A stretch of 64,000 bases of DNA. Origin: Veillonella parvula DSM 2008 (lineage in GTDB: Bacteria > Bacillota > Negativicutes > Veillonellales > Veillonellaceae). The position numbers and the translations under genes are program-made. Below the pieces are notes generated by a model. That model had not been told where the DNA came from. It worked only from the letters and a program-made list of their open reading frames with translations, and made no database searches. The stretch spans positions 1,016,501 through 1,080,500 of the forward strand of contig NC_013520.1 of the NCBI RefSeq assembly GCF_000024945.1, in the 5' to 3' direction. This document shows, in pieces, positions 53,858-60,853 of the stretch. Numbering within the stretch: the first letter of the stretch is position 1; every line of letters begins with the position of its first letter.

Positions 53858-54889
53858 ATGAAAAAACCTAATGTTGCTATTCTAGGTGCTACTGGTGCAG
53901 TAGGTGCTGAATTTATTACACTTATTGAAGAACGTAACTTTCCTTATGAAAACTTAAAACTATTAGCTTCCGCTCGTTCTGCAGGTACAGAACTTACTGT
54001 GAATGGTAAAACATATATTGTAGAAGAAGCAAAACCTGAATCTTTTGATAATATTGATATTGCATTATTTGCAGGTGGCTCTATATCTAAAACATTAGCG
54101 CCTGAAGCCGCTAAACGCGGTGCTATTGTAATCGATAACTCTAGTGCATTCCGTATGGATCCTGAAGTTCCGCTCGTAGTACCAGAAGTTAACCCAGAAG
54201 ATATTTTGAAACATAAAGGTATCATCGCAAATCCTAATTGCTCTACAATCATTATGAGCTTAGGTTTAAAACCGCTTCATGATATTTCTCCTATTAGACG
54301 TGTAATTGTAAGCACATACCAAGCTGTATCTGGGGCAGGTAAAGAAGGTATTGAAGAACTTGAAAATCAAGTAAAACAATATACTGCAGGCGAAGAAATG
54401 ACAGCAAATCTGTTGCCAACTGGCTCTGCTCCTAAACACTATCCTGTAGCATTCAACTTATTGCCACAAATTGATGTGTTCTTAGAAAATGATTATACTA
54501 AAGAAGAAATGAAGATGGTTTACGAAACGCAAAAAATTCTTCATGACGAAACTATTCAAGTAGTTCCAACTACAGTTCGTGTTCCTGTATATCGCTCTCA
54601 TTCTGAATCTGTCTTGGTAGAAACAGCAGAACCTGTATCTGTAGAGGCTTTCAAGGCGGCATGTGAAAAATTCCCTGGTTTACAAGTTAAAGATAATCCT
54701 GCTGAACAAATTTACCCTATGCCATTGTATACATCTAATCAAAACGACTGTGAAATAGGTCGTATTCGTAAAGACTTATACAATGACAACGGTATGAACT
54801 TCTGGATTGTAGGGGACCAAATTCGTAAAGGTGCAGCTCTTAATGCGTTGCAAATTGCTGAGTACTTGGTGGAAAAACAAGCATTTTAA
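53858..54889 (+). CDS. asd: aspartate-semialdehyde dehydrogenase
   Basis: Reductive dephosphorylation of aspartyl phosphate, the branch point to lysine/DAP and to homoserine (hom at 29 kb). The 343 aa protein has VAILGATGAVGAEF at the N-terminus, the catalytic Cys in ANPNCSTIIM and the catalytic His in YRSHSES. The start at 53858 has AAGGAGA upstream; the TTG at 53840 is upstream of that site. No lysC (aspartokinase) is in the window. Confidence 0.96.
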   Translation: MKKPNVAILGATGAVGAEFITLIEERNFPYENLKLLASARSAGTELTVNGKTYIVEEAKPESFDNIDIALFAGGSISKTLAPEAAKRGAIVIDNSSAFRMDPEVPLVVPEVNPEDILKHKGIIANPNCSTIIMSLGLKPLHDISPIRRVIVSTYQAVSGAGKEGIEELENQVKQYTAGEEMTANLLPTGSAPKHYPVAFNLLPQIDVFLENDYTKEEMKMVYETQKILHDETIQVVPTTVRVPVYRSHSESVLVETAEPVSVEAFKAACEKFPGLQVKDNPAEQIYPMPLYTSNQNDCEIGRIRKDLYNDNGMNFWIVGDQIRKGAALNALQIAEYLVEKQAF

Positions 54890-54910
54890 TCTATCAAGGG
54901 GAGGATATAT

Positions 54911-55798
54911 ATGAAAACCTTTGGTCGAGTGTTAACAGCTATGGTGACATCCTTTAATAGTGATGGATCTGTAAATATTGAAAATTGTATAGATATCGCC
55001 AATTATCTGTTAGATAATGGCTCTGATGGTCTTGTAGTTTGTGGTACAACGGGTGAAAACCCAACTATGTCTAGAGACGAAAAATTAGCTCTATTTAATG
55101 CGATTGCAAAAGAATGTGGACATAAAGGTTCGATTATTGCCAATGTAGGCAGTAACGATACAAAAGCTTCTGCAGACTTTGTAAAGGAAGTCTCTAAAAT
55201 CGATGGTATCGATGGTTTGCTAGTTGTAGTACCTTATTACAATAAACCTAACCAGCAAGGTCAATATTTGCATTTTAAAACTATTGCAGAAGCTACTACA
55301 TTGCCAATCATGGTGTATAATGTTCCAAGTCGTGTGGGGACAGGTATTTTCCCAACTACCTTAGTTCAACTACATAACGAATATCCACATATTTGTGCTA
55401 TTAAAGAGGCAAGTGGTAATTTGATGATTGCTTCTGAAATTAAGCGCTTAATGCCTGGAGATGATTTCATGGTATATAGTGGGGATGATGGTCTTACATT
55501 ACCGATGCTTTCTATTGGAGGATGTGGGGTAGTATCCGTAGTATCTCATGTAGCAGGCAAAGATATGAATGCTATGATTCAAGCTTATGAATCTGGTCAT
55601 AACCACGAAGCGATTCGTATTCATCAAGCCTTATCAGAAATCATAAAAGCAATGTTCATCACCACAAATCCGATTCCTGTCAAATATGCAGCCCGTAAAA
55701 TTGGCTTACCTGTGGGAAAATTTAATTTACCAATGTGTGAACCGACGGCTGATGAAGCAGCATATATTGATAAAGCATTAGCAGAATATCTAAAATAA
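54911..55798 (+). CDS. dapA: 4-hydroxy-tetrahydrodipicolinate synthase
   Basis: Condenses aspartate semialdehyde with pyruvate. TIM-barrel protein of 295 aa with CGTTGENPTMS, the catalytic Tyr in VYNVPSRVGTGI and the Schiff-base Lys in CAIKEASGN. AGGGGAGG site. Last gene of the riboswitch-controlled operon. Confidence 0.97.
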   Translation: MKTFGRVLTAMVTSFNSDGSVNIENCIDIANYLLDNGSDGLVVCGTTGENPTMSRDEKLALFNAIAKECGHKGSIIANVGSNDTKASADFVKEVSKIDGIDGLLVVVPYYNKPNQQGQYLHFKTIAEATTLPIMVYNVPSRVGTGIFPTTLVQLHNEYPHICAIKEASGNLMIASEIKRLMPGDDFMVYSGDDGLTLPMLSIGGCGVVSVVSHVAGKDMNAMIQAYESGHNHEAIRIHQALSEIIKAMFITTNPIPVKYAARKIGLPVGKFNLPMCEPTADEAAYIDKALAEYLK

Positions 55799-55811
55799 AA
55801 TATCAGTATAA

Positions 55812-55852
55812 AATAAAAACCAGTAACTACATTGTAGCTACTGGTTTTTATT
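55812..55852 (+). terminator. terminator of the dapB-asd-dapA operon
   Basis: AAAAACCAGTA-a-CTAC pairs with GTAG-c-TACTGGTTTTT, followed by ATTTTAT. Confidence 0.92.
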
Positions 55853-56070
55853 TTATAATACAATCTTACTGTTATTTTTGATTAGAGTGACATTATTTGT
55901 ATTATATTAATTGTATTTTAATGTAAAAATTTATAATTATGGTATAATTTCTCTGGAGATAGTATTTTTAACTATACTCTAGTCTACTGTTAATTCATGA
56001 TAAACAGACAAATTGTGAAAGTTCGAACCGACCAATATGGCGGGTACATTTAAAACACAAGGAGTTTAGC
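55853..56070 (+). promoter_or_regulatory. panD promoter and leader
   Basis: Extended -10 TGGTATAAT (TATAAT at 55943-55948) without a good -35. The leader of about 115 nt includes a stem GAGATAGT/ACTAT-a-CTC (55956-55979) and the element AGTCTACTGTTAATTC (55981-55996). The latter recurs in inverted form after panD (56476-56490). GGAGTTT precedes the ATG. Confidence 0.55.
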
Positions 56071-56463
56071 ATGATACTAACAATGTTAAAAGGTAAAATT
56101 CACAGAGCTACTGTGACACAAGCAGAGCTTGATTATGTAGGGAGCATTACAATTGATACAGATTTATTGAATGCATCCGGAATACGAGAATATGAACAAG
56201 TTCAAATTGTAAATATCAATAATGGAGCACGTTTTAGTACATATACTATTGCCGGAGAAGCAGGTAGTGGTGTTATATGTTTAAATGGTGCTGCTGCACG
56301 ACATGTGCAAGTACATGATAAGATAATTATCATGTGTTATGCACAGCTTGATGAAAGCGAAGTTGAGAGCCATAATCCTCTCGTTGTATTTGTAGATAAC
56401 AATAACAAGATAAGTCATATAAAAAACTATGAGAAACATGGTTTATTAGTTGATCAAAAATAA
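56071..56463 (+). CDS. panD: aspartate 1-decarboxylase (pyruvoyl proenzyme)
   Basis: Makes beta-alanine for pantothenate. The 130 aa proenzyme [25 protein letters not shown] contains the Gly-Ser self-cleavage site that generates the pyruvoyl group, and GDKIIIM-type C-terminal strands follow ([13 protein letters not shown]). NGAAARHV is the substrate loop. First gene of panD-panC-transporter. Confidence 0.96.
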   Translation: MILTMLKGKIHRATVTQAELDYVGSITIDTDLLNASGIREYEQVQIVNINNGARFSTYTIAGEAGSGVICLNGAAARHVQVHDKIIIMCYAQLDESEVESHNPLVVFVDNNNKISHIKNYEKHGLLVDQK

Positions 56464-56475
56464 TTGTCATTGATC

Positions 56476-56490
56476 GAATTACAGTAGACT
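56476..56490. repeat. inverted copy of the panD leader element
   Basis: GAATTACAGTAGACT is the reverse complement, with one base missing, of AGTCTACTGTTAATTC at 55981-55996. GACTATCTT nearby (56509-56517) similarly mirrors the GATAGT of the panD leader. The pair brackets panD. Confidence 0.6.
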
Positions 56491-56535
56491 GTATAGGAGA
56501 CTATCTTCGTATTTACAATATAACGGAGGAATATA

Positions 56536-57378
56536 ATGGAATTTATAACAACTATCGAAAATGTACGGAATACAGTAAATAGCTGGAGAAAAGAAGGTTA
56601 CACAATTGGTTTTGTACCAACCATGGGATTCTTACATGAAGGACATGCTGCATTAATAGATCAAGCTAGAAAAAATAACGATAAGGTCATTGTCTCTATA
56701 TTTGTAAATCCTATTCAATTTGGAGAAAATGAAGACTTAAGTACTTACCCTCGTGATATTAATAGCGATAAAAAGTTATGTGAATCACATGGTGTCGATC
56801 TTATTTTTGCTCCAAATCCGGAGGAAATGTACCAAGATAAAAAGGCATTTGTAAACATTGCGGATTTATCTGATACATTGTGTGGTATTCGCAGACCAAT
56901 TCACTTTAAAGGCGTTTGCACTGTGGTGGCAAAATTCTTTAATATTATTCAACCAACAAATGCGTATTTTGGTGAAAAAGACGCACAGCAATTAGCTATT
57001 ATACGTAAAATGGTCTTTGATTTAAATTTTCCTGTCAATATTATTGGCGTTCCCATTGTTCGTGAAGAAGATGGTTTAGCAAAATCTTCTCGTAATACAT
57101 ATTTATCTAGTAAAGAACGGAAAGCCGCTACCATATTGTATAAAGCTATTCAATTAGGAAAACAAACTATACAATATGGTTGTCCTGCTAAATATATTAT
57201 TGATACTATGACAGAAATAATACAAACCGAACCACTTGCTAAAATAGATTATATTTCAGTTGTTGATGCTAAGACTATGCAACCTGTACAAGAGGTTACT
57301 GCCCCAGTATTAGTGGCTATGGCTATATATATTGGTTCTACACGACTTATCGATAACTTCTCATACGATCCAAAATAA
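56536..57378 (+). CDS. panC: pantothenate synthetase (pantoate-beta-alanine ligase)
   Basis: ATP-dependent joining of pantoate and beta-alanine, 280 aa. PTMGFLHEGHAALI is the ATP HIGH-like motif, SIFVNPIQFGENEDLSTYPR binds pantoate, FGEKDAQQLAIIRKM and the KSSRNTYLS (KMSKS-like) loop close the site. Good AACGGAGGAA site. No panB or panE (pantoate synthesis) lies nearby. Confidence 0.96.
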   Translation: MEFITTIENVRNTVNSWRKEGYTIGFVPTMGFLHEGHAALIDQARKNNDKVIVSIFVNPIQFGENEDLSTYPRDINSDKKLCESHGVDLIFAPNPEEMYQDKKAFVNIADLSDTLCGIRRPIHFKGVCTVVAKFFNIIQPTNAYFGEKDAQQLAIIRKMVFDLNFPVNIIGVPIVREEDGLAKSSRNTYLSSKERKAATILYKAIQLGKQTIQYGCPAKYIIDTMTEIIQTEPLAKIDYISVVDAKTMQPVQEVTAPVLVAMAIYIGSTRLIDNFSYDPK

Positions 57379-57389
57379 GGAGAGAAGTT

Positions 57390-58325
57390 ATGAATCATTT
57401 ACTTACACTCAACAACGTCCTTTCCAAATACTTAATTTTTATAATCCTAGGCTTTTCATGTATTGCCTATATAGTACCAGAATACTTTACTTGGGCAATC
57501 GCTTATACACCATTCTTACTTGGTATAGCCATGTTTGGCATGGGGCTTACTATTAAGTTTGAAAGCTTATGTAGTATCCTTAGACATCCAAAAGATATTT
57601 GTATTGGTGTACTTGCACAATATACAATAATGCCTCTATTAGCTTGGGGAATTTGCCATATATTTACCTTATCACCGGATATTGTTATTGGTGTTATATT
57701 AGTAGGTTGTTGTCCTGGTGGAACAGCCAGTAATGTTATAACCTATATTGCCAATGGTGATGTCCCTTTATCTGTAGGAATGACAATTACTTCAACATTA
57801 ATAGCTCCCATAGTTACACCATTATTAATCCTATACATCGGTGGCGCATGGGTAGATGTTCAAGTACTACCTATGATGATTACTATGGTAAAAGTTATTA
57901 TTGTGCCAATCTTATTGGGTGCAGTAATCCAATATGTATGTAAATCACATATTAATACTTTAACTAGTATTAGTCCTATCTTCTCAATGATAGCTATTAT
58001 ACTATTAATAGCAGCCATTATTGCTATCAACAAGGATAAACTATTGGTTTCTGGACTTGAAACACTTATTGTTGTTGGTATACATAATATACTAGGTCTA
58101 CTACTAGGCTTAGGTGTAGGAGCACTGCTTAAATTAAGATATGATAAAACTACAGCGCTAGCAATAGAGGTAGGAATGCAGAATAGTGGTTTAGCCGTAA
58201 CATTGGCAGCAACAAATTTTGCATTAAATCCATTAGCAACGTTAGTAGGGGCGATTTTTAGTGTATGGCATAATATATCAGGTGCTATTTTTGCTACTCT
58301 ACGGAGAGAAAATAGTTTACATTAA
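57390..58325 (+). CDS. BASS-family transporter, PanS-like (pantoate/ketopantoate uptake)
   Basis: Bile acid:sodium symporter family protein of 311 aa with about nine to ten hydrophobic segments. GMGLTIKFESL and VGCCPGGTASNVITYIANGDVPLSVGMTITSTLIAPIVTPLL contain the family's sodium-binding crossover. EVGMQNSGLAVTLAATNF is the second. Salmonella PanS, a ketopantoate/pantoate importer, belongs to this family. Co-transcription 12 bp after panC supports a similar substrate here, but this is inference. Confidence 0.85.
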   Translation: MNHLLTLNNVLSKYLIFIILGFSCIAYIVPEYFTWAIAYTPFLLGIAMFGMGLTIKFESLCSILRHPKDICIGVLAQYTIMPLLAWGICHIFTLSPDIVIGVILVGCCPGGTASNVITYIANGDVPLSVGMTITSTLIAPIVTPLLILYIGGAWVDVQVLPMMITMVKVIIVPILLGAVIQYVCKSHINTLTSISPIFSMIAIILLIAAIIAINKDKLLVSGLETLIVVGIHNILGLLLGLGVGALLKLRYDKTTALAIEVGMQNSGLAVTLAATNFALNPLATLVGAIFSVWHNISGAIFATLRRENSLH

Positions 58326-58352
58326 AAATAAACTTTATACATGTAACAAAAA

Positions 58353-58380
58353 AACGGCAACAATATGTTGCCGTTCTTTT
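58353..58380. terminator. terminator between the transporter and lexA
   Basis: AACGGCAAC-AATAT-GTTGCCGTT followed by CTTTTG on the plus strand and preceded by an A tract (T on the minus strand), so it can serve both convergent genes. Confidence 0.92.
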
Positions 58381-58382
58381 GT

Positions 58383-59054
58383 TTATATTCTATCTCGTAC
58401 TAGACCGATTACGAGGCCCTCAATATGACAATCATCTACAATAATTGGATCAAAATCATCATTTTCAGGCTGCAAACGAATGTGACCATTTTCTTTGTAA
58501 AAACGTTTTACTGTAGCTTCATCATCGATACGTGCTACAACTACGTCGCCATTATTAGCTGTATTTTGATGGCGTACGATGAGCATATCACCTTCATACA
58601 TACCGATATTCATCATAGATTCGCCTTGAACACGAAGTAAGAAACAATCGGAATCACCAGTCAATTGAACTGGCAATGTAAGCGTGGACTCTAAGTTTTC
58701 CACAGCAGTAATAGGCATACCTGCTTGTACAGTACCGATAAGAGGTACTTGTTTAAGACCTGCGCCTAAAAACTCAAAGTTATCAGAGCTAGACGTTTCA
58801 TTACCAGTTACTGAGATAGAAGGTTTAGTATCTTCTAAAACGGTAATAGCACGATTTTTATTTGGATCACGTTTAATATAGCCAAATTTTTCTAGCGCAT
58901 TCAAATGAGATTGAACAGTAGAAGTGGAACTTAGCCCTACATGTGTACAGATTTCACGAACTGTAGGACAACGATATTCATTATGTAATGAATCTTTTAT
59001 AAAGTCTAATATACGGCGCTGTTTTGTATTAATATCTGTAGCAGGGCGTCTCAC
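58383..59054 (-). CDS. lexA: LexA SOS repressor
   Basis: Autocleaving SOS repressor of 223 aa. The N-terminal winged helix (TKQRRILDFIKDSLHNEYRCPTVREICTHVGLSSTSTVQSHLNALEKFGYI) binds LexA boxes. The linker ends at the Ala-Gly cleavage site in GTVQAGMPI; the catalytic Ser is in VQGESMMN and Lys in ARIDDEATVKRF. Start is GTG at 59054 with GGAGG 7 nt upstream. A LexA box overlaps its own -35, so it is autoregulated. Confidence 0.97.
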   Translation of the reverse strand: MRRPATDINTKQRRILDFIKDSLHNEYRCPTVREICTHVGLSSTSTVQSHLNALEKFGYIKRDPNKNRAITVLEDTKPSISVTGNETSSSDNFEFLGAGLKQVPLIGTVQAGMPITAVENLESTLTLPVQLTGDSDCFLLRVQGESMMNIGMYEGDMLIVRHQNTANNGDVVVARIDDEATVKRFYKENGHIRLQPENDDFDPIIVDDCHIEGLVIGLVRDRI

Positions 59055-59167
59055 GATAAACCTCCAAAGTCAATCTAATGTCAGATTAATGTCAATATAT
59101 GCGTAAAAATTACCACATAATGTACTATATAATAAAAATATAAGATATTTACTTAACTTATATACCT

Positions 59168-59196
59168 ATTATAGGCAATTTTAAAAGTTTTTGCAA
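59168..59196 (-). promoter_or_regulatory. lexA promoter
   Basis: On the minus strand: -35 TTGCAA at 59196-59191, 17-bp spacer, -10 TATAAT at 59173-59168. The -35 overlaps LexA box 1. Confidence 0.8.
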
Positions 59197-59207
59197 ACAT
59201 TTGTTCT
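59194..59207. promoter_or_regulatory. LexA box 1 (lexA -35)
   Basis: CAAACATTTGTTCT, three mismatches to the Firmicute SOS box CGAACRNRYGTTYG, positioned over the lexA -35 hexamer. Confidence 0.7.
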
Positions 59208-59214
59208 AAAACAC

Positions 59215-59244
59215 TTGACCGAACATTCGTTCGTGTGCTATTAT
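59215..59244 (+). promoter_or_regulatory. promoter of the yneA-like gene
   Basis: TTGACC at 59215-59220, 18-bp spacer, TATTAT at 59239-59244. The strong LexA box 2 fills the spacer, so LexA should block RNA polymerase. Confidence 0.75.
59220..59233. promoter_or_regulatory. LexA box 2 (yneA-like promoter)
   Basis: CGAACATTCGTTCG, near-perfect Firmicute SOS box with complete CGAAC/GTTCG half-sites, located between -35 and -10 of the divergent gene. Confidence 0.93.
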
Positions 59245-59255
59245 AAGCATGTAAA

Positions 59256-59269
59256 CAAACAAATGTTCT
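59256..59269. promoter_or_regulatory. LexA box 3
   Basis: CAAACAAATGTTCT, two mismatches to the SOS box, just after the expected start of the yneA-like transcript; spacing of about 36 bp from box 2. Confidence 0.7.
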
Positions 59270-59304
59270 CAGATATTATGTTCGATGTAAATGTGAGGTA
59301 TGAG

Positions 59305-59613
59305 ATGAAAAATATATTGATGATGGTAGGAATGTGCTTAACAGTATTATTTGGTTATAATATGTCAAATCCTGCAACAGAGGTAAATACATATAATGTA
59401 CGTGAGGTAAAGGTTCAAGTAGGCGATACAATGTGGGACATTGCAGCACGTACAGCTCATAAAGATATGGATGTTCGTGAAATGGTATATGCCATGAAGG
59501 AACTTAACAATATTAGCGATTCCGGAGCGCTTGTACCTGGTACAGTATTAAAAGTGCCAGCTAAAAAAATTGATAGTCCAGTTAGAGCTTTGGACTATGT
59601 GGCTCAAAACTAA
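59305..59613 (+). CDS. LysM-domain protein, YneA-like SOS cell-division inhibitor candidate
   Basis: A 102 aa protein with one N-terminal membrane segment (MKNILMMVGMCLTVLFGYNM) and a LysM domain (about residues 34-87: VKVQVGDTMWDIAARTAH to ALVPGTVLKVP). Size, topology, LysM and divergent position next to lexA match Bacillus YneA, which delays division during SOS; sequence identity outside LysM is not assessable here. GTGAGGT precedes the ATG at 59305. An upstream TTG at 59191 would place the start inside the LexA boxes and is rejected. Identification is by architecture and context. Confidence 0.8.
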   Translation: MKNILMMVGMCLTVLFGYNMSNPATEVNTYNVREVKVQVGDTMWDIAARTAHKDMDVREMVYAMKELNNISDSGALVPGTVLKVPAKKIDSPVRALDYVAQN

Positions 59614-59635
59614 ATATATATGGGTTAATCCCACG

Positions 59636-59673
59636 CAAAAAAGTAGCTACTCTAACAGAGATAGCTGCTTTTT
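59636..59673. terminator. terminator between the yneA-like gene and the recombinase
   Basis: AAAAAAGTAGCTA...TAGCTGCTTTTTG imperfect stem with A and T tracts, usable from either strand. Confidence 0.85.
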
Positions 59674-59736
59674 GTTATCTAATGTATGTTATTAAACGAT
59701 TTATAGTTATTGTCTAAATCAACTGATTTATGATTG

Positions 59737-60747
59737 TTATCTAAATCGCTTTTCAAAAATTGTAGAGATAGGATTATCTACAAACTTATTTGCTTCATTA
59801 ATATAACGACGAACCATATTAACACTATGATGGCGAGTTTGTCGCATAATATTACGTTCCTCAACACCATAAGCTGCTGCAGTCGTTGCGAAGCCATGAC
59901 GTAAACTATGAGCGCCATACATGGTCGGATCTAGACCAATAAGAGAAATATATTTCTTTACGATTTCTGCAATCATCTTATCGGATATAGCTGTTTTACG
60001 TAAAGACATATTTTTTGTAAACCCTCTAAATACAGGTCCCTCAGTAATACCAGAAGCACGTAACCATTGTTGTAAGGCTCGTACTGCATCTAACGGAGAA
60101 CCAGATAAATGTGGGATAGCTACCACTGCACCTTGACCTTCTTGATCGGCCTTAGAGGATGCTACAAAGATTTCAACACCTTGTGGTGAAAATTGAAGAT
60201 TTTCTACTGTAATAGCTGCAATCTCACTGCGCCGGAAAGCACCCATAAAGCCAATCAAAAGAATAGCTTTATCGCGCAATAATTGAAGTTCCGGCACATC
60301 TAGCTTAGTCATACAGTCTATAATATCTTCAATATCTTCTAACAAAACTGGGGTTTTTCCTTGTTGGAATGTACCTTTTAATCGTCTAATACCACGTAAG
60401 GCCTGTTTAACGATAGGAGCCATACATGGATTATCTCTTTGGCCAGAAGCATTAAAATTTTCAGATATTGCACTAATACGACGTGAAATTGTATTTGCCT
60501 TTGCATAATCTGCTAGATCGTTAATATAATTTACTATTGTTTCTGGTGTAGCTGGAAAATAAGATACCTTTTGATAAGTACACCAATCTACGAAATCGTC
60601 CCAATCCGATTCGTAAGCATCAACAGTATTCTCAGCCTTAGATAACAATATGCTTTGTTTTGCTTTCATAGACAACTTTGTACTATTCATAAGCGCATCA
60701 TTATTGCGCAAATAAAAATGCTTTTGTTGTTTCTTAGACTCTGACAT
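59737..60747 (-). CDS. stand-alone tyrosine recombinase (site-specific integrase)
   Basis: A 336 aa tyrosine recombinase. The N-terminal SAM-like core-binding domain (TVDAYESDWDDFVDWC to ALRGIRRLKG) is followed by the catalytic domain. The latter has Arg in GAFRRSEIAAI, Lys in VASSKADQEG, HSLRHGF (H-x2-R), HHS, and the nucleophile Tyr in NMVRRYINEAN. All catalytic residues are present. No excisionase, phage or transposon genes surround it. It is longer than XerC/XerD (about 300 aa) and starts with a basic extension. Its target site is unknown. AAGGGTG precedes the ATG. Confidence 0.9.
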   Translation of the reverse strand: MSESKKQQKHFYLRNNDALMNSTKLSMKAKQSILLSKAENTVDAYESDWDDFVDWCTYQKVSYFPATPETIVNYINDLADYAKANTISRRISAISENFNASGQRDNPCMAPIVKQALRGIRRLKGTFQQGKTPVLLEDIEDIIDCMTKLDVPELQLLRDKAILLIGFMGAFRRSEIAAITVENLQFSPQGVEIFVASSKADQEGQGAVVAIPHLSGSPLDAVRALQQWLRASGITEGPVFRGFTKNMSLRKTAISDKMIAEIVKKYISLIGLDPTMYGAHSLRHGFATTAAAYGVEERNIMRQTRHHSVNMVRRYINEANKFVDNPISTIFEKRFR

Positions 60748-60778
60748 AATTCACCCTTACCCATAAAATATCAATATA

Positions 60779-60784
60779 ATTGTA
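60779..60784 (-). promoter_or_regulatory. extended -10 of the recombinase promoter
   Basis: Minus-strand TGGTACAAT (TGn plus TACAAT), about 32 bp before the recombinase ATG. It is divergent from the vanW promoter. Confidence 0.5.
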
Positions 60785-60807
60785 CCATAGATTAGATCTT
60801 TATATGC

Positions 60808-60813
60808 TATAAT
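60808..60813 (+). promoter_or_regulatory. extended -10 of the vanW promoter
   Basis: TGCTATAAT (TGn plus TATAAT), about 40 bp before the vanW ATG. Confidence 0.6.
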
Positions 60814-60853
60814 TAGAGAATATAATAACTTATTCGGGAGCGTTTACGAATAC

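Noticed and set aside
57332-57556. 74 aa open frame across the panC/transporter junction
   Set aside because: Overlaps two well-supported genes in another frame with no recognisable features.
59191-59304. Upstream TTG start adding 38 residues to the LysM protein
   Set aside because: It would begin inside LexA box 1, before the promoter, and gives no signal sequence; ATG at 59305 has a ribosome site and starts a membrane segment.
59614-60853. Integrated mobile element around the tyrosine recombinase
   Set aside because: No flanking direct repeats, tRNA gene, phage or conjugation genes were seen, and neighbouring genes look chromosomal.
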